Of a stretch of 18,118 bases of DNA, positions 1 through 6,115 are shown piece after piece. The stretch lies in assembly GCA_035505095.1 (NCBI GenBank), contig DATJRE010000332.1, positions 1 to 18,118 on the forward strand, read 5' to 3'. Positions within the stretch are counted from its first letter, which is position 1. The number at the start of each line of letters is the position of its first letter. A program made the position numbers and the translations under genes. Source of the stretch: JOPF133 sp035505095. Lineage in GTDB: Bacteria > Acidobacteriota > Terriglobia > Bryobacterales > Bryobacteraceae. The notes below the pieces were generated by a model. It worked only from the letters and a program-made list of their open reading frames with translations. It did no database searches and had not been told where the DNA came from.

Positions 1-219
1 GCCGATGCGGCGGCTGAACACCGGATCGGTGAGGACGAGGGTGCCGTCGATCTTCAGGAGCACGCTGCTATGGCCCAGCCAGGCAGCGAACAGCCCCCGG
101 TCCGGCCACATCCGCGGAGCCGGCCGCAGGGGCGCGGGTACTACCTCAGGAGCATTCCGGTAAGCCGCCCACATCCCCAAACCGGCGACGCCCGCCACGC
201 GGGCTTCTCTCAGCAGCAT
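1..219 (-). CDS. Metallo-beta-lactamase-fold hydrolase (UlaG / NAPE-PLD-like), N-terminal part, truncated by window edge
   Basis: A frame too short for simple ORF calling opens at ATG 217-219 and runs open for 73 codons to the left edge. An in-frame TAG lies at 232-234 and an AGGAAA Shine-Dalgarno-like sequence sits between it and the ATG, which fixes the start. The first 25 residues are mildly hydrophobic and could be a membrane anchor or signal. Residues about 48-56 read WLGHSSVLL, followed by KIDGTLVLTDPVFSRR. That pattern is typical of the first strands of MBL-fold hydrolases of the UlaG/NAPE-PLD type (PF12706-like), which hydrolyse phosphodiester or lactone bonds at a dinuclear metal centre. 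The metal-binding HxHxDH motif would lie beyond the edge, so activity and substrate cannot be judged. Confidence 0.72.
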   Translation of the reverse strand, partial: MLLREARVAGVAGLGMWAAYRNAPEVVPAPLRPAPRMWPDRGLFAAWLGHSSVLLKIDGTLVLTDPVFSRRIG

Positions 220-337
220 CCGACGTTTCCTCTACTTAGTTGAGATGAGCGCGCCGGCCGGCAAGTTCCGCCGAAACGCTTGGCCGGGCCGGCAGCCGGG
301 GGCTGTGGAATGGAGAAGGCGTAGAGGCACCTTCAGC

Positions 338-370
338 TCCAGGCGGCTACCCACTCTCGGGTAGCCTGGA
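338..370. repeat. Inverted repeat (hairpin) between hemerythrin and MBL genes
   Basis: TCCAGG (338-343) and CTACCC (347-352) pair with GGGTAGCCTGGA (359-370), leaving a 3-nt bulge and a 6-nt loop. That gives 12 base pairs in total, 8 of them perfect if GGCTACCC is paired with GGGTAGCC. It lies downstream of the hemerythrin gene and upstream of the MBL gene on the same strand. No T-run follows on either strand, so it is not a classical intrinsic terminator. It may still separate the two transcription units. Confidence 0.4.
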
Positions 371-453
371 ACGCCGCTACGGCTGCGGGCGGGCGAGCAG
401 GGATGAGCCGTGCCGGTAAAATGGCCTGTCAGTCTGCCAAGCGGACGGCACCC

Positions 454-846
454 TTAGGGCAAAGCGCGGAAAAAGCGCGCATATTCCTGGTCGGCGGTCA
501 AAATATGGAATTTCCACCAGTGAATGAGGAAGTTTGCAATTCTGATCCCGATATCGTGGCGAGCGGAATCGAGTTGCAAAGAGGCGACCTTCTTCCGGTA
601 GGCATCGTGCTCAGCCTTGTGCGCGGCGTACTCCGGATAACCCCGAACGCGGAGTAGCAACTCTTCCCGCTGGAGATGCCGTTCGGCATACGTCTGCAGT
701 TTCCGCAGCATGGTTGAAGCGAGGCTGTCGTCACCGCTGCTCGTGAATTGCGCAAATTCCCCGAGAAGCTCCACCAGGCGGCGATGTTCGGCATCAATTT
801 CAGGAATGCCGACGCTGTACCTCGCGCTCCATTCAAATTTCTGCAT
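454..846 (-). CDS. Bacteriohemerythrin
   Basis: This 130-residue protein has the hemerythrin four-helix-bundle pattern. All seven di-iron ligands can be seen: H21 (in EIDAEHRRL), H57 and E61 (HLQREE), H76 and H80 (HKAEHD), and H114 and D119 (HILTAD). The family binds O2 reversibly at a non-haem di-iron site; single-domain bacterial forms are soluble and serve O2 storage, delivery or sensing. The length matches standalone bacteriohemerythrins. A purine-rich GGGGAGG precedes the ATG by about 9 nt. No signal peptide is visible. It lies 45 nt downstream of the aldo/keto reductase remnant on the same strand, so its present promoter may be newly acquired or lie within that remnant. Confidence 0.93.
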   Translation of the reverse strand: MQKFEWSARYSVGIPEIDAEHRRLVELLGEFAQFTSSGDDSLASTMLRKLQTYAERHLQREELLLRVRGYPEYAAHKAEHDAYRKKVASLQLDSARHDIGIRIANFLIHWWKFHILTADQEYARFFRALP

Positions 847-891
847 GCCGCAAAGCCTCCCCTGGACTTATCGGCCGCGGCAGCTAACGGG

Positions 892-1089
892 TTAGACCTG
901 ATATTCCGGCCAATTTTGAAGTTTCACGGGGCCGGTCGCGCTTCGGGCGTTCAAGGCGAAGTTGATGCGGTCGAGGGCTTCGTCGATTTCCCGGATGCTC
1001 TTGAAGCCGATGGACACGGCGTCCACGGCGCCCAGATTCAGGGCGAATTTCATGGCGGCGTCGCGGCCATCAGCCTCCGCGTCTCCGCG
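892..1089 (-). pseudogene. C-terminal remnant of a probable aldo/keto reductase
   Basis: In the frame ending at TAA 892-894, the minus strand reads GRDAAMKFALNLGAVDAVSI, then GFKSIREIDEALDRINFALN and a short tail. This resembles the last two beta/alpha units of aldo/keto reductases: an isolated strand ending in a glycine, then a helix starting with a (S/R)xxEIDE(A/N) motif. The frame is closed upstream by TGA at 1090-1092, and none of the catalytic residues (D, Y, K, H) or the rest of the barrel is present. An ATG at 1051-1053 could give a 53-residue peptide, but I treat the segment as a decayed gene fragment. Family assignment rests on memory of the pattern only. Confidence 0.5.
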
Positions 1090-1091
1090 TC
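1076..1091. repeat. 8-bp tandem repeat (TCCGCGTC x2) at the end of the aldo/keto reductase remnant
   Basis: TCCGCGTC occurs at 1076-1083 and 1084-1091, back to back. The repeat lies where recognisable aldo/keto reductase sequence stops and overlaps the TGA that closes the frame. It may mark a recombination or deletion junction. Confidence 0.5.
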
Positions 1092-1204
1092 ACGGATCGT
1101 GGCGGCTGGGGCGGCTAGCGGCGTTTTCCCTCCCAGGCTGCCTGAGGGATGGGGCAATCTGCCGCAGGATAACTCCGGCGAAACCTCGCGGAGCATTGAA
1201 AATA

Positions 1205-1244
1205 ATGCACTTGCGAGTTGGCTGGAACGGTTCGCGAAGTGCAT
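1205..1244. repeat. Long inverted repeat upstream of the S53 protease gene
   Basis: ATGCACTTGCGA (1205-1216) is the reverse complement of TCGCGAAGTGCAT (1232-1244) except for one bulged base, giving a 12-bp stem with a 15-nt loop. It lies 100 nt before the protease start, in otherwise empty sequence. It has no T-run, so a regulatory operator, mRNA leader hairpin or chance cruciform are all possible. Confidence 0.45.
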
Positions 1245-1343
1245 GAGTCTACGATAACATGACCCTCGCGATTCCACTTCGGACCAAACTCGGGTGGCGC
1301 GGGGTGCAGCAAACCCCAGTTTTTAATCGGACCAAGAAACCTT

Positions 1344-3554
1344 ATGTACAGAATGTACAGACTGTCATTTACGGCTTTGATCCTCCCGCTGGCCCTCGCC
1401 GCCCAGGTTACCAGCGGTTTACATTCCAGGGTTTTGATCACCCAACGGGTTAATGAGACCCAGTTGCACACGCTGGCGGGGAACACCCGTTCGCAGGCCA
1501 ATGCGCTGAATGACCGCGGCCGGGTGGCCGACGATTTCCCGATGCAGCACATGCTGCTGCAAATGCAGCGCCCGGAGGAACAGGAACAGGCCGCCCGCCA
1601 GATGGTGGACGACCTGCACAACCCCAAATCGGCCAGCTTCCACAAGTGGCTGACGGCGGCCCAGTACGGGCAGTTGTTTGGGCCGGCGCAGAGCGACATC
1701 GACACGGTCACCGGCTGGCTCAAATCCCAGGGGTTCACGGTGAATGCGGTGTACCCCAGCGGGATGCAGATCGATTTTTCGGGGACCGCGGGCCAAGTGC
1801 GGACGGCCTTCCATACGGAAATCCATAACCTCAGCGTGGACGGAGTAGCGCACGTGGCCAATATGAGCGACCCGCAGATACCCGAGGCGCTGGCGCCGGC
1901 GGTGCGCGGGGTGGTCTCGCTGCACGATTTCGACCCGCGCTCGATGAACCGCCCGCGCCCGCAGTACACCTACACCTCGCAGGGCTACACCATGCAGGCG
2001 GTGACGCCATCGGACCTGGCGACCATCTACAACCTGAACCCGCTGTTTGCGGCGGGCGTAACCGGGAAAGGGCAGACCATCGCCGTGATTGAGGATTCGG
2101 ACCTGTACCGCACCACCGATTACACCACCTTCCGCAGCGCGATGGGCCTCTCGGCTTATACTTCCGGGTCAATGACTACGCTGCATCCGGCCGGGCCTTC
2201 GGGAAGCGCGAGCTGTCTGGACCCGGGAGTGGTGGGCGGTAACGACGCCGAAACCACGCTGGACGCCGAGTGGGCCAGCGCGGCAGCGCCGGACGCCAGC
2301 GTGGTGGTGGCCGCGTGCGCCGATACGCGCACGACCTTCGGCGGCATGATCGCAATGGAAAACCTGGTGAACAGCTCCAACCCTCCAGGCGTCATGAGCA
2401 TCAGCTACGGCGATTGCGAAGTGGATAACGGCGAATCCTCTAACGCGGCCTTCAATTCGCTTTATCAGCAGGCGGCGGCGGAAGGGGTGTCGGTATTTGT
2501 AGCGGCGGGCGATGAGGGCGCGGCGGAATGCGATGCCGGCGCCAGCGAGGCGACTCACGGGATCGCAGTGAGCGCTTACGCCTCCACGCCGTACAACGTG
2601 GCCGTGGGCGGAACGGATTTCGGCGATTTGTTGGCCGGCACGGTGGGCACTTACTGGAGTTCGACGAACAGCTCCACTTACGGCTCGGCTCTCTCGTATG
2701 TTCCGGAGATACCGTGGAACGCATCCTGCGCGGGTGGGCTGCTGGCCGGCTACCTGGGATACAGCACGGTGTACGGCACCAGCGGGTTCTGCGGCAGCTC
2801 CGAGGCCAAAAACGACGGGCTGTTGGAAGTGGCGGCGGGCAGCGGCGGTCCAAGCGGGTGTGCGACCGGCCGGGCCAGCACCTCGCTGGTGGTGAGCGGC
2901 ACGTGCCAGGGATACGCCAAGCCCTCCTGGCAAACCGGCCTGACCGGAATTCCGGACGATGGCGTGCGGGACCTGCCGGATGTGGCGCTGTTCGCGAGCA
3001 ACGGGATTTGGGGCCACTACTACGTCACCTGCTTCACGGACGTACGCAATGGCGGCGCATCGTGCTCGGGCGCCCCCAGCAACTGGTTTGGCGGCGGCGG
3101 TACGTCCTACGCATCGCCGATTATGGCCGGCATTCAGGCGTTGGTGAATCAGAAAACCGGCAGCATGCAGGGGAACCCCAACTACGTTTATTATCAACTG
3201 GCGGCGTCGCAGTATAGCGGCGGGTTGTTGAATTCCTGCAATTCCACGGATGGCAACAGCACCGACCCGGGTTGCACATTTTACAACGTCACCCAGGGCG
3301 ATATTGCGGTGAACTGCGGCGGCTCGGTGAACTGCTACGGGTATGCCACGGCCACGTCGGGCATCGGATTCGGCGGCGGGAGAAGGGGCGGAGGAGGCGG
3401 CGGAGGCGGCCAGCAGGTGGGTAATGGGGCAATGTCCACGTCCACCGCGTCCTACTCGCCCGCGTTCGGAACAGCGCCCTCCTGGAACTTCTCAACCGGG
3501 ATCGGCAGCGTCAACGCGGCCAACCTGGTGAACAACTGGCCCAGCGGGCAGTAG
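1344..3554 (+). CDS. Exported sedolisin-type serine-carboxyl protease (S53) with pro-kumamolisin activation domain
   Basis: The 736-residue precursor starts with a Sec signal peptide (about 1-20, hydrophobic SFTALILPLALAA). A pro-kumamolisin activation domain follows (about 60-195; note KSASFHKWLTAAQYGQLFGP), then the S53 catalytic domain (about 220-735). The acid-active Ser-Glu-Asp triad is E303 and D307 in ETTLD plus S588 in GGGGTSYASP, with oxyanion Asp D390 in FVAAGDEG. The spacing between the Tyr of SISYG (Y355) and D390 equals that between Trp129 and Asp164 of kumamolisin. Oddities: the usual SGTS is GGTS, Trp is Tyr, an insertion rich in Cys and Gly separates D390 and S588, and a Gly/Arg run (about 676-689) precedes the C-terminal TGIGS. 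No Shine-Dalgarno is evident; ATG 1353 is an alternative start. The likely role is extracellular protein degradation at low pH after self-removal of the pro-domain. Confidence 0.93.
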   Translation: MYRMYRLSFTALILPLALAAQVTSGLHSRVLITQRVNETQLHTLAGNTRSQANALNDRGRVADDFPMQHMLLQMQRPEEQEQAARQMVDDLHNPKSASFHKWLTAAQYGQLFGPAQSDIDTVTGWLKSQGFTVNAVYPSGMQIDFSGTAGQVRTAFHTEIHNLSVDGVAHVANMSDPQIPEALAPAVRGVVSLHDFDPRSMNRPRPQYTYTSQGYTMQAVTPSDLATIYNLNPLFAAGVTGKGQTIAVIEDSDLYRTTDYTTFRSAMGLSAYTSGSMTTLHPAGPSGSASCLDPGVVGGNDAETTLDAEWASAAAPDASVVVAACADTRTTFGGMIAMENLVNSSNPPGVMSISYGDCEVDNGESSNAAFNSLYQQAAAEGVSVFVAAGDEGAAECDAGASEATHGIAVSAYASTPYNVAVGGTDFGDLLAGTVGTYWSSTNSSTYGSALSYVPEIPWNASCAGGLLAGYLGYSTVYGTSGFCGSSEAKNDGLLEVAAGSGGPSGCATGRASTSLVVSGTCQGYAKPSWQTGLTGIPDDGVRDLPDVALFASNGIWGHYYVTCFTDVRNGGASCSGAPSNWFGGGGTSYASPIMAGIQALVNQKTGSMQGNPNYVYYQLAASQYSGGLLNSCNSTDGNSTDPGCTFYNVTQGDIAVNCGGSVNCYGYATATSGIGFGGGRRGGGGGGGGQQVGNGAMSTSTASYSPAFGTAPSWNFSTGIGSVNAANLVNNWPSGQ

Positions 3555-3616
3555 GGCGCGAGGCGCCGCGCTCTCCACGGCCGTGAAGGTCGAGTACCGG
3601 CAGAAGCCGGGACCCG

Positions 3617-3656
3617 TGATAGAATCATCGCCGACCTGAATCATCGGGCAGGAGGG
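3617..3656 (+). promoter_or_regulatory. Extended -10 promoter and strong ribosome binding site of the amidohydrolase gene
   Basis: TG at 3617-3618, one base, then TAGAAT at 3620-3625 matches an extended -10 element (TGnTATAAT with one mismatch). No good -35 hexamer is present at the expected distance, which fits an extended -10 promoter. AGGAGGG at 3650-3656 lies 4 nt before the ATG at 3661. Confidence 0.5.
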
Positions 3657-3660
3657 AGCG

Positions 3661-5373
3661 ATGACCGATCGGCGGCAAAGCCGGAGGCGGTTCCTTGGCC
3701 TCACCGGAACCGGCCTTGCGGGTGCGGCTGCGGCCGCATGGCCGGGGCGCGCGGCAGCCGGCCCGCAGGACGCCGACCTGGTGGTGCTCAACGCCAAGGT
3801 CTACACGGTGGATTCGCGTGCGCCGAAGGCCGAGGCCTTCGCGGTGAAGGGCGGGCGGTTCGCGGCGGTGGGGAGCAGCGCCGAGATCCGGGCGCTTGCC
3901 GGCAAGGGAACCCAGACGCTGGACGCCCGGCAGATGACCATTGTGCCTGGGTTCATCGACTGCCACAATCATGCGCCCGGCACCACCCTGCTCTACGAAG
4001 TGCTGGTGGGCAACCCCTACGTCGTAGAGTTCGTGACCATCGCCAGCATCGTGGACAAACTGCGCGCCAAAGCCCGCCAGACTCCACCGGGCATCTGGGT
4101 GGAAGGCTATTTCTTCGACGATACCAAGGTGAAGGATAATCGCCTGCTGAACGTGCACGACCTCGACCAGGTCTCCGGGGAGCATCCGGTGGCGGTGCAC
4201 CATCGCGGCGGGCATACGTCCTTCTACAACAGCAAGGCGTTCGCGATGGCGGGCGTCAACCGGAACACGCCTGACCCTCCGGGGGGAACCTTCGACCGCG
4301 ACACGGCGGGGGACCTGAACGGCCGGGTGACGGACCGGGCTACCGCGGTGCTGAACCGTGTAGGCAAGCGGGCGGTGTTCACCGGGGAGCAGAGGCTCCA
4401 GCGCGACCGCGACGGGCTGGCGTACATCTCCAAGCAGTTCGTGCGCTACGGGGTGACCAGCGTGCATCACGAAGGCGGCAACCTGGCGGCCCTGCAGGAA
4501 GTGAGGGCGCGCGGAGATTTGCGTCACCGGGTGAGCTACGAGGCCACCGGCCGGGTGCTGGAGGCGATGATTTCGGCGGGCATCCAGAGCGGTTTTGGCG
4601 ACGAGTGGATCCGCCTGGGAGCTACTTCGGAGCACACCGTGGATGGATCGTTCTCCGAGCGGACGATGGCCCTGAGCATACCCTATCCGGGTATCTCGCC
4701 GCCCTACAAGGGCAACCTGACGGATACCCAGGACAGCCTCAATCAATGGATCGAGCGGGTGCACCGGGCGGGCATTCAGGTGAACTGCCACGCCAACGGA
4801 GATGTGGCCATCGATATGGTATTGACGGCGGTGGAGCGGGCGCAGCGGCTGTTCCCGCGGGTGGACGCGCGGCCCAAGATCACGCATTGCACGCTGATCA
4901 ACGACGCCCTGGTGCGGCGCATCCAGGCCGCAGGCGCGGTTCCGGCTCCGTTCACGTCGTATGCCTACTACAATTCCGACAAGTTTCACTTTTACGGCGA
5001 GGACTTGATGAAGCGGTGCATGGCATTTCGCACATTCCTGGACGCGGGCGTGCCGGTGGCGGCGGGCTCGGATTTCAGCCCGGGGCCATTCGACCCGCGC
5101 ATGGCCATTCAGGGAATGGTGACCCGCACGGGTTGGGACGGGCAGACTTGGGGGGCGAAGCAGCGCATCGGCGTAGAGGAAGCGCTGCGCGTGAACACGC
5201 TCCACGGCGCTTACAATTCGCACGAGGAGGCCCTCAAAGGGTCCATCGCGGCCGGTAAACTGGCGGACTTCGTGGTGCTGGCGGAAGACCTTTTCACGGT
5301 GCCGAAAGAAAAGATCAAGGACATCGAGGTGGTGCGGACGGTGGTGGGCGGGACGACGGTCTACCAGGCGTGA
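3661..5373 (+). CDS. Tat-exported amidohydrolase, YtcJ-like (amidohydrolase family 3)
   Basis: The 570-residue protein opens with a twin-arginine signal (RRRFLGLTG at 8-16, an Ala-rich stretch, then a GRAAAG cleavage region near 29-34). It therefore probably folds in the cytoplasm with its metal and is exported. The mature part is an amidohydrolase-superfamily TIM barrel: GFIDCHNH (metal ligands H102, H104), CHANGD (H377), THC (H409) and GSD (D471), plus the C-terminal GKLADFVVL typical of these enzymes. HANGD places it with the YtcJ/NfdA group, which cleaves N-acyl or N-formyl amide bonds; the actual substrate is unknown. The start is secured by a strong AGGAGGG. It has its own promoter and no close downstream partner on this strand, so it is probably monocistronic. 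Confidence 0.92.
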   Translation: MTDRRQSRRRFLGLTGTGLAGAAAAAWPGRAAAGPQDADLVVLNAKVYTVDSRAPKAEAFAVKGGRFAAVGSSAEIRALAGKGTQTLDARQMTIVPGFIDCHNHAPGTTLLYEVLVGNPYVVEFVTIASIVDKLRAKARQTPPGIWVEGYFFDDTKVKDNRLLNVHDLDQVSGEHPVAVHHRGGHTSFYNSKAFAMAGVNRNTPDPPGGTFDRDTAGDLNGRVTDRATAVLNRVGKRAVFTGEQRLQRDRDGLAYISKQFVRYGVTSVHHEGGNLAALQEVRARGDLRHRVSYEATGRVLEAMISAGIQSGFGDEWIRLGATSEHTVDGSFSERTMALSIPYPGISPPYKGNLTDTQDSLNQWIERVHRAGIQVNCHANGDVAIDMVLTAVERAQRLFPRVDARPKITHCTLINDALVRRIQAAGAVPAPFTSYAYYNSDKFHFYGEDLMKRCMAFRTFLDAGVPVAAGSDFSPGPFDPRMAIQGMVTRTGWDGQTWGAKQRIGVEEALRVNTLHGAYNSHEEALKGSIAAGKLADFVVLAEDLFTVPKEKIKDIEVVRTVVGGTTVYQA

Positions 5374-5688
5374 AGGGACGGAAGCGCGGGATGGGCTCCC
5401 AGTTTCCTGCTGCTGCGCGCGGCGCGCACTGGGATGCCCGTAAGGGACAATCCTACGATTCTGATCCCGCGCCGGGGCAGTGGCGTAGCTGGCCGGTCCC
5501 GAGGCTGGGTCGAGATCTACCATCCGGCTTCCGCCGCGCTTCATCAGATGATCTCACCGCCAGCCGATTTGCCGACGCGCCACTCGCGTTCCTGCTTGCG
5601 ACACAGCCCGCCTGGGATTCGCAACGGCGCACACCAGAATGGTTTTACGCCCAGCTTCCTGCTGTAGGGAACCCCGTGCGCAGCCGGG
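5374..5688. other. Intergenic region without a convincing gene; contains an inverted repeat and a direct repeat
   Basis: Open frames cross this stretch, but their translations look random and none has a recognisable domain or good ribosome binding site. GGGCTCCCAGT (5393-5403) pairs with ACTGGGATGCCC (5428-5439) with one bulged base, and the loop contains a second GC-rich stem. This may end amidohydrolase transcription, although no T-run follows. CCCAG(T/C)TTCCTGCTG occurs at 5398-5412 and again at 5650-5664 in the same orientation with one mismatch, bracketing most of the region. Confidence 0.45.
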
Positions 5689-6069
5689 CTACTTCTGCTT
5701 TTTCAGCGTCATGGGGCCGAGGTCGCCGCTATCGGACTTGGTGGTCAGGGTGATCTCTTCGCCCTTGACGGTTCCCTCGCTGGTGAATTTGGTGCTGCCG
5801 TTGAACTCGACGTGCACGCTGAACGAGATTTTGTCGCCATTCACCTTGCCTTCTTCAAGCGGTATCGGGTCGCCTTGCGGGCCGGCCACGGTGCCGGTGA
5901 GCTTGTCGCCATCCTGCTTGAAGGAATAGGTGAGGTTGAATGCGTTTCCGTCGGGGCCGTTGATCTGGCCCGTCCAGGTGCCGCTGATATCGCCGGCCCA
6001 GGCCGCCAGGGCCAGCAGGGCTAACATGGCCGGCAGCCCCGCGGTGACTGCCACACTGCGTACGTGCAT
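5689..6069 (-). CDS. Small secreted beta-rich protein of unknown function
   Basis: This 126-residue protein has a Sec signal peptide (about 1-25, hydrophobic LPAMLALLALAAWAG, likely cleaved after AWA). The mature domain of about 100 residues has the alternating pattern of an antiparallel beta-barrel or sandwich, with ISGTWTG at its start and repeated short strands such as KLTGTVAG, KVNGDKISFSV and TVKGEEITLTT. Similar GTW-containing modules occur in acidobacterial periplasmic proteins, including next to DUF1080 domains, but I cannot name a function. It is divergently transcribed from the phosphatase operon, with 46 nt between the two starts. No clear Shine-Dalgarno precedes the ATG, and Met15 is a weaker alternative start because it would shorten the signal peptide. 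Confidence 0.85.
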   Translation of the reverse strand: MHVRSVAVTAGLPAMLALLALAAWAGDISGTWTGQINGPDGNAFNLTYSFKQDGDKLTGTVAGPQGDPIPLEEGKVNGDKISFSVHVEFNGSTKFTSEGTVKGEEITLTTKSDSGDLGPMTLKKQK

Positions 6070-6115
6070 TCACAGATTGTACCGCGGGGCACTTCGGTTA
6101 CGCTAGGCTGGTTCT

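Noticed and set aside
403..657. Plus-strand open frame overlapping the hemerythrin gene
   Set aside because: Antisense to a complete hemerythrin with all seven iron ligands; no motif.
2169..3197. Minus-strand open frame of 342 codons inside the S53 gene
   Set aside because: Antisense shadow of a high-GC gene; composition is Ala/Arg/His rich and no motif or ribosome binding site is seen.
3625..5544. Very long open frame (639 codons) on the minus strand opposite the amidohydrolase gene
   Set aside because: It is antisense to a gene with clear catalytic motifs, its translation is rich in His, Arg and Pro without any domain, and such mirror frames are usual in high-GC genes.
5370..5753. Plus-strand open frame following the amidohydrolase gene
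   Set aside because: It starts at the amidohydrolase stop and runs antisense into the secreted protein gene; the sequence looks random and has no ribosome binding site.
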